From Eumeta japonica (Eukaryota; Arthropoda; Insecta; Lepidoptera; Psychidae), in contig BGZK01001020.1 of NCBI GenBank assembly GCA_005406025.1, positions 62,001-126,000 of the forward strand: DNA of 64,000 nucleotides. The letters run 5' to 3'. The translations under genes were made by a program, and so were the position numbers. A model generated the notes under the pieces. It saw only the letters and a list, made by a program, of their open reading frames with translations, searched no databases and was not told where the DNA came from. Positions 57,531-64,000 of the stretch are shown here, piece after piece (the first letter of the stretch is position 1; each line of letters starts with the position of its first letter).

Positions 57531-57639
57531 TATTTAATGCAATTATTGCGCGCAATACACTGTCTACTATGTCTGCATTATATATCTTTACTTATTCAAT
57601 GCAAATCGTGATCCTTTTCACAGAATAATGATCTCATCG

Positions 57640-57915
57640 TCGTCCCTGATATTTCAGGCCCCATCAACTTGACAGGTCATACAACTTGATTATTAAGATG
57701 CTCCAGAAACCATCATGACGTTCAAGTCTCTGTAATTTGATCATGACGTCATTCCCAGTACTGAGTTGCCAGAGATGGTATATTCAATAGGTATCAGTTA
57801 TACGATATTGGTACCCACCCTTGAAGTGTGGATCATACATATATGTTCGAAATCGAACTCACGAGTTTCGGGTTGAACGTCGAGTGCTTCACCACTGAAC
57901 CGTTACTGCTCTAAT
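57640..57915 (-). mobile_element. tRNA-derived SINE
   Basis: On the minus strand the head reads GGTTCAGTGGTGAAGCACTC (57902-57883), a good RNA polymerase III A box, followed by GAGTTCGATTTC (57860-57849), a B box, at normal tRNA spacing. The body contains GGTGGGTACCAATATCGTAT and CTGGCAACTCAGTACTGGGA. The cloverleaf is not intact, so it is not a working tRNA gene. The 3' end is approximate. Confidence 0.7.
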
Positions 57916-58187
57916 GGTAACCCATTCAGGTGAATATGCTGTCAAACCTAGATTCATTAATTCCGATTAGACTGTGTTCATAACATGTATTATTAATACA
58001 GTAAGACGTATATAAGGCTAATGTTATTAACCTTACATATGTCGTGTGTACACCGTCTAGTCCAGTCATAACTTTCTATGTGATAAGAAAACAACAACCA
58101 ATAAGTGAAGTTCGCTACGACTATTAATATTGCACAAGGTCAAACAATTCAAAATATTTATGTTTGTCAACAACTCATGTAGTCATT

Positions 58188-58215
58188 AAGAAAATGATGT
58201 GAACATCATTTTCTT
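58188..58215. repeat. Perfect hairpin, 13-bp arms
   Basis: AAGAAAATGATGT pairs exactly with ACATCATTTTCTT across a GA loop. Confidence 0.88.
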
Positions 58216-58263
58216 TTGGTTAATAGAACATTAATAGTATTAAGACTTTAAAACTCATAAAGT

Positions 58264-58295
58264 TTTTCTGAAAATATAACAATATTTTCAGAAAA
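58264..58295. repeat. Perfect hairpin, 14-bp arms
   Basis: TTTTCTGAAAATAT (58264-58277) pairs exactly with 58282-58295 across AACA. It is only about 50 bp from the hairpin at 58188. Confidence 0.88.
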
Positions 58296-59750
58296 GTTTT
58301 ATAAGGAAACATAAATCTAGAATGAAACAAAATGGTATAGACAAAGCTTGGTTAAAACAATAGTATGTCATAGGCAAATAACATTATGTTACCAGTAAAC
58401 AAAAAAATCCCCAACGAGAATATTATATTTATTAGATATAAATATAATAATATATTTATTTTCATAACTTTTGATTTATGTAGAATTAAAAAATAAAGAC
58501 ATTAGTTTGTACTGTTAAAAATAAGTTTTCATGTAAGCTGTTTTTAAATAATTGTAATATTAAGTTGTTGACCTCATATATTGGACATACATTGGATTGT
58601 TTATCATTTCTTGTGCTTCCTTACAAATTCTTGTATACAAACAAATACAATTTCTCATAAAGGAATTATTAACCATAAAGAGTTTAAGTCTGAAATAAAC
58701 GTACATTGTCTCTTAAACAAGTTTTGTTTGATTCAGCAAGTTAATAATGATGCTGTCATTCGTTTTAGAAAAAGCATTAGTGTTTACACATGCATGCGCA
58801 TATGATAATTTCTTATTTACAATAACAACTATATACATGGGGATTTTTTCTCTTATTTTATGCCTGAGATTCCAACTTATAAAAAGAGCAAATTTATTTA
58901 TTTATTTTATAAAGTTAGTATCACTTAAATTTCCAGCAACTTAATAAAGTTGGTAATAATTAAGCAAAATCTTGTATGACATTATGCTATTCAAAGTGAT
59001 TAAAATAAATTAGTCTAATTTTGCCACGTCAGTTAACATCTTATTTACCTAACAAAAAATAACAGGGTTCAGTTTACTAGCCACTTTTATAAAATTTAGT
59101 CACCATTTTTTTTTTCACCAAGCAATGCCTAAGAAGAGTTTAAACAATTGAATTTACTTTAACATCCCCGACTTTTAAATTCACATTAATTTATTGCGTT
59201 TAATTTTTAAGACATTTAGTTTCGTATACATAGAGCTATAAGTTTTTAGTGCTTTATTACGTTAGGGTCATAAATTACCCTTCATCAACAGATGATGAGA
59301 CATTTAATTATTTTTTATTAAAAAATAACTGCATTTAAAAAGCCTTATTTAAGTATGTTTGTGTAGTACGTGTAAGACCACTGTCGAAATCTGACGAAAT
59401 ATTTTTTTACAAATTTCATGTAAGATATGAAAATGACTATTTTTAATGGAATAGAATTATTATGAAGTTTTGCTATTTTTTGCAAGTATTCAACTGACTC
59501 GTATGTTCGTTATTAAGGGTTTAGTGAAAATCTGGCAAATAAGTAAAAAATTATAAAATAAACCAAAAACTGTTTAAGTTTTACAATATGAGTAAAATTA
59601 TTTTGTAATACCTAAAAAATGTAACCTAAAGAAACAAAAACAAATTTTTCATTTTATGAATTTTATTTGAAAAAATAATTATTAAAAAAAATAAACACCA
59701 CTGCTCTACCAAAAAAACGAATTATAAACCAATAATAAATCATATTAGAT

Positions 59751-59772
59751 ATTCTGTTTATATAAACAGAAT
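59751..59772. repeat. Perfect 22-bp palindrome
   Basis: ATTCTGTTTAT followed directly by ATAAACAGAAT, with no loop. Confidence 0.88.
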
Positions 59773-60268
59773 GCTTACTCATTTACTCACTAACTAAACA
59801 GATAGACACTTTTAAGGTCTCCCGACTGAAATTCTAGTTTTATTTATTTCTTTAGTCAGCACGTGTACAAGTGATCTTTCGTATCAGGACAGTAAATATT
59901 ATTTTCCATAATACAAATTTATGACAGATTAAAATTTTCGTTATTGTCAGCCAAGAAAGCTATAACAAAAAATCTACTTTTATATGTACTATTTAAAGGC
60001 TTAAAATTTTATGTTCTAAGTTGAAATTACAGTTGAATACTCCTTATTCTCATTTAAAAAGTCATAGACAATTTTTCATATATCTATTCCTTTTGATGGC
60101 TACTATACGTAAACTAACTACTGGTAACATATTACTAAACGTCAGTTTTTATTAATCTATGCATAGACAAAATACTAAATCTATGGTATTTCGGTCTGAT
60201 TGAAAGTATAAAATTTTCTTGTACTTCATTTCTGATACGTAATTGTGAAATTAATAATATAATACAAA

Positions 60269-63200
60269 ATGTTTGGTCTGCGCAACTTGACTAAAATCAC
60301 TCCTTATATTTCTCAAAATGTAGCTCAACGCAACATGAGCGTTATCTCTGCTCCAGCTAGAAACAAAATATCCACAGGAGTGAGTATTAATTATATGGTT
60401 CTCACTCGTTTTTCTGTTACTGTAGTCGTTTTTAATGAGTTTCCATTTATTTAAACGTTTTTTATATGTGTCTACACGAAATCGCTGTACGATATGTAAT
60501 TACGTAATAGAGATAGTAAGGTTATGTTTTACCCGAAGATAAAAAAACTAAAAACGGGACGAATGTTATAAAATGTTTTTCCATATTTGTTTTTCTTATA
60601 GTGTTCGCTTAAAGAAATTAGATTAAGCTTATTTGTCCACCAATCTAATAAATACAAGTTTGTGATTACACTAATTGTCACATTACATAAATAGAAATAA
60701 CTCCATCTAACATATTTGAGATGGTGTTAAGTTTAGCAGATAGGAGATTATATAAAATTTATTTAGTAATCATATCCCTGGTTTATATAAATTCTGATCG
60801 TATTGAAATTGAGAGAAAATGGTTATCAGTAGTTGTAAATGGCAGTTATTAAACAAGATTTCATTCACACATATATTTACAATATTCTCTATCTACTCTA
60901 AATTATATTGCCTGAAATTATGTCTGTGACTTTTGAGGACCTAACCCAAATATTATTTATAAATTTTTGGTTTTGATAAGATGAAATTTTTGATTCCATC
61001 AAATGTTTTTGTACTTAGTATGAAAAATTACAATCATTTCAATCGGCATGGTGTATGAATGCTCTTTCCAAAACTTCAGTTTCGTATGGCGAGTTAGCTA
61101 GCTTATAAGATTTAGAACTTACTTAAATATAATTATAAAGTTATTATAATTCTGGGTTAAGATATAGGTAAAATAATGTCTTCACATTTAAACAAGATAA
61201 TTCAGGCTTATTAGTTAACTTATGTGTAAGGTATTAACTGTACCTCATTTTTAGAGCTTTTTTCGCCATCTATAATTGAAGGGTCAAGTAGTTACGGGGA
61301 AGTTAGTTATTACTTTCCCTATTAAAGTTGCAAGTAGTCCTTTTCAATGGGACAAAAAAAATGATAAACCATTTTACTTCATAAGTAGTTACTGACCATG
61401 GTAACTCAATCAGTGTTATAATACAATGCACACAATTCTGTCACTGTGAATTGCCTGCAAATGTGCGCAGGTTCTATGCTCTCTGACCATTCCTTCTTCT
61501 CTCCTGCATTCCCATTTTATGCTATTGTGACGCTTTCGTGACTAACAGCGGCTGACAGTGGCAAAATTTCGTGCATTGTATGGTACTTATATTAAAAATG
61601 TAAATATATTAGGTATTTTTATATTAACTTTATTATTATGTATATTGTCATTGTTTGTAAAACTGATTATAGTAAAAGACACGACCTGAAATGTAACAAT
61701 ATAGCCAATCCTCAGTTTTTAAATCCATTATTTTGTATTTCTAAAATGTCAAATTATTTGCATTTTCTCGGCCCAAAGTTTCATCATTTGATTTTTGTAT
61801 TTATAAGCACTTATAGTTAAAACAAACACATTGATTATTATAAAATGTGTGAGGAGTGCAAATTTTACTAAAGCTTTAACCCTTGATGCATAAGAGAGAG
61901 AAAAAGGAAGAGAAGTTATCTGGTTTTCAGTTCTTAGTTCGGAGGGCCAAGATGTCTATTTATGTAACTCTTCAAACTCATTTTCGATCATGTCAGAGAC
62001 ACATGAATAAATCATGGATGTCGTATATGTTCAATGACACATTGACATTGTCATAGCTTATAACAATGTAACGGCTCACCTCAGTGCAATACGTATGAGA
62101 TGATGGATCATATATGGGATGACATTTCATTATCTATTTACTCGGTACTTAGACTGTTGCAGGTCAGACATTGCATCCATAGAGTATTTGCCTATTGATT
62201 CACTGCATAACGCTATTCAATGCATAATTTTACTCAAATTATTACTCGACAATTGTAAAACACGTCCTTGACTACTTTAATTCTTTTTTTTTTGCTTTTA
62301 TTTATAATTGACATGTTTAAAGTACACATTATTTTCAAATGGCCACTTATCCTTATCTCCCCACATTTTTTTCTTAAATATTCATCTATCAGATATCTTA
62401 TTCCTATCCAAGGGACCAGCAACGCACTGCTGACTCCTCTGAGATTTCGAGTTTTTATGGACAGCGGTGACCACCTAGTCTCCGGGGGCTTGTAATCTTG
62501 TTTGCTCATTGAAAATGCTATAAAAAATGTTATTTACTCACATATATTATTAATTTTGTACAATAGTTAAATGAAAAACTTTCAAGTTGTAGTAATTTGG
62601 TAACTATTATATTGGTCATTGTCGATTTGAGTACTACAACACGAATTAACAATTTCATTTTGAGTTTTTCGACTCTCAAGATAGCTTTTTTGTTTCAAAG
62701 AAGTGTCAGATCAAATTCTCTGAAACCCAAAACTCAACTTTAATTTCTTATGTTGATATATAAATGTTAATACATCTATGTATACATTTAGTTCTTTTTG
62801 GCCATGTAATATATACTGATGCAGTTTCTACCATCATTTTTAAAATCTTTTCTGGGAGGTTTATTTGTGGATTTATTTGGTATTCAATGTCCATCTTCTG
62901 TATTAAAATATTATCAATTGCACCAATGATTTAATCATGAAAATATAGCAAACATATAGACACTTGACATACTTCTTATTCCTATGGACTTTGTGTCTGT
63001 TCCTAGGTACAGTTCAAAATTCAGTATTATAATAGTCTTCATATTTTCTGAATCCTGAGATATATTAAAATGAAATATAAATGAAGATTTAAGTTAAAAT
63101 TTGCATGTGAATCTCTGAAGTTTTCGTTGATATCTGTTACGCCGTTTCAGTCTATTCGGGACAAATTTTCAGACAGAATATCCTGAAATCAGTCATTCAT

Positions 63201-63821
63201 GAATTGCCATTGTACAAATAGCATTATTCTCTAAAATTTTGACATTTATTTCGAAATCATAACGAGATACTTCAATTCTATTTACCGGTGTAGATTGTAA
63301 GATAGTAAAACCTCGACATTTTGTGATCAACTCGTAAAAAGAATTTTTAAAGCACTTACCGAGCTTGTATTGGATAAACCATAAGAGATGTATCAGGCTA
63401 AATGTATCACATAATGGTAGGTCTTAGAAAGACCTACACCTGTAGGCAATGAATTTCTGAAAGTGACAATACAGGTAAAGCTTGATTTTTAATTGGAGCA
63501 TCTAGTATCAAATTTTATAATTGTAATTACAGAAGTGCGCATATTTTTTCTAAAGCCAGTTTCAAATAGTAAAAGTATGAACTCATTTTGAACTAAAGGC
63601 ATACAATTCATAATTGTTTATGATATTTGAAAAAAATTCAAATTATTTCTTTCGGTCAAACATCACATTCAACCGTTTGAAATGATATCCATTTGGATTA
63701 AATGCAACATAATTATTAATTTCAGGAGCTCGTCTTCCTTGGCGGTGCTATGGTAATGGTGTGGTGTGCTATTCCGTGCTGGGTCTTGTTACACCTGAAG
63801 AATTACAGAGAGAAAAATTAA
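60269..63821 (+). CDS. COX8: Cytochrome c oxidase subunit 8, mitochondrial
   Basis: Two exons, 60269-60379 and 63726-63821, with GA|GTGAGT and TTTCAG|GAG borders in phase 0. They give 69 codons, 68 residues. This is a small nuclear-encoded subunit of respiratory complex IV in the inner mitochondrial membrane. The first 23 or so residues (MFGLRNLTKITPYISQNVAQ) are basic and lack acidic residues, as a mitochondrial presequence should. SAPARNKIST follows, then one membrane span (LVFLGGAMVMVWCAIPCWVLL) and the conserved matrix-side ending WVLLHLKNYRE. The length (human subunit 69) and the W-V/I-L-x-H-L-x-x-Y-K/R close fit the family. The 3.3-kb intron holds a miniature inverted-repeat element. 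The 61-codon open frame running into the intron is not the protein. Confidence 0.9.
60380..63725 (+). other. COX8 intron
   Basis: GT-AG intron of 3.3 kb, AT-rich, carrying one miniature element (61422-61588). No nested gene is seen. A frame pair at 62234-62509 overlaps a GC-richer patch without any domain. Confidence 0.8.
61422..61588. mobile_element. Miniature inverted-repeat element, copy 3 of 3 (inverted)
   Basis: Left end TACAATGCACACAATTCTG and right end AATTTCGTGCATTGTA are inverted repeats. The middle has GTGACGCTTTCGTGACTAAC, the reverse of the core in copies at 2020 and 29644. It sits within the COX8 intron. Confidence 0.72.
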
Positions 63822-63908
63822 ATAATCTGTTCTCTGCTAGCTCATTAGCCGCTTAAGAGTAATGTGTATTTAACTTTGCAAATTGTTTTATTCATGTCAT
63901 TAGGAAGT

Positions 63909-63914
63909 AATAAA
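63909..63914 (+). terminator. Candidate COX8 poly(A) signal
   Basis: AATAAA lies 88 bp downstream of the COX8 stop codon, a suitable distance for a short 3' UTR. Confidence 0.6.
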
Positions 63915-64000
63915 TGATTAAATAATTTTTCTGTTTAATTAAAATTTTACTGTTTCTGCATCCTTGCTGCTAATATAATTAATTGTCTAATCCGTTTTCT

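Larger units (their letters stand above)
57916..60268. other. Intergenic region upstream of COX8
   Basis: AT-rich. Contains three perfect hairpins (listed separately) and should include the COX8 promoter just before 60268. The frames at 58581-58944 show no domain. Confidence 0.45.

Noticed and set aside
57841..57915. Possible functional tRNA gene on the minus strand
   Set aside because: A and B boxes are present, but the acceptor and anticodon stems do not pair; better explained as a SINE head.
60269..60454. 61-codon frame read as a complete small protein
   Set aside because: The frame past 60379 is intron; splicing to 63726 gives the COX8 membrane span and tail.

Overview
The window is AT-rich eukaryotic nuclear DNA: split genes with GT-AG introns, almost no long open frames, and a dense load of decayed transposons. 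The best guess is an insect, most likely a moth or butterfly. The reasons are non-LTR retrotransposon tails and a Jockey-type reverse transcriptase of a kind I associate with Lepidoptera, plus mariner, pogo-like and hAT-like DNA elements. The species cannot be named from sequence alone.

Five host gene loci are supportable. (1) 13246-14674, minus: a two-exon gene for a 102-residue protein I do not recognise. (2) 15994-21720, plus: a complete four-exon NUDT21/CPSF5 gene, the 25 kDa subunit of cleavage factor Im. It lies head-to-head with gene 1 about 1.3 kb away. (3) 35316-42870, minus: a probable two-exon gene for a 779-residue, low-complexity nuclear-type protein ending in a cysteine-rich zinc-binding cluster. 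(4) 46849-47470, minus: the first coding exon of a charged protein of unknown function, with later exons not located. (5) 60269-63821, plus: a complete two-exon gene for cytochrome c oxidase subunit 8. A SAP-domain exon (3776-4013) and a BED-finger exon (30915-31091) look transposon-derived.

Layout: 1-13 kb holds a small inverted-repeat element, the SAP exon, a 5'-truncated Jockey element, a hAT-like miniature element and retrotransposon tails. 13-22 kb holds the divergent gene pair. 22-35 kb has no proven gene; it contains a textbook pogo-like miniature element, a GC/CpG-rich island, two copies of a 500-bp inverted-repeat element and a hAT remnant. 35-47.5 kb holds genes 3 and 4, with a mariner remnant carrying an internal 20-bp minisatellite. 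47.5-60 kb is AT-rich, with a second mariner, a cluster of perfect hairpins, several copies of one retrotransposon 3' end and a tRNA-derived SINE. 60-64 kb is the COX8 gene.

Nothing suggests that these genes form one pathway: mRNA 3'-end processing, respiration and three uncharacterised proteins are simply neighbours. The least-explained structures are the hairpin/foldback cluster at 49.66-49.92 kb, with a half-copy in a NUDT21 intron, the set of perfect short-loop palindromes, and the three unrecognised genes.
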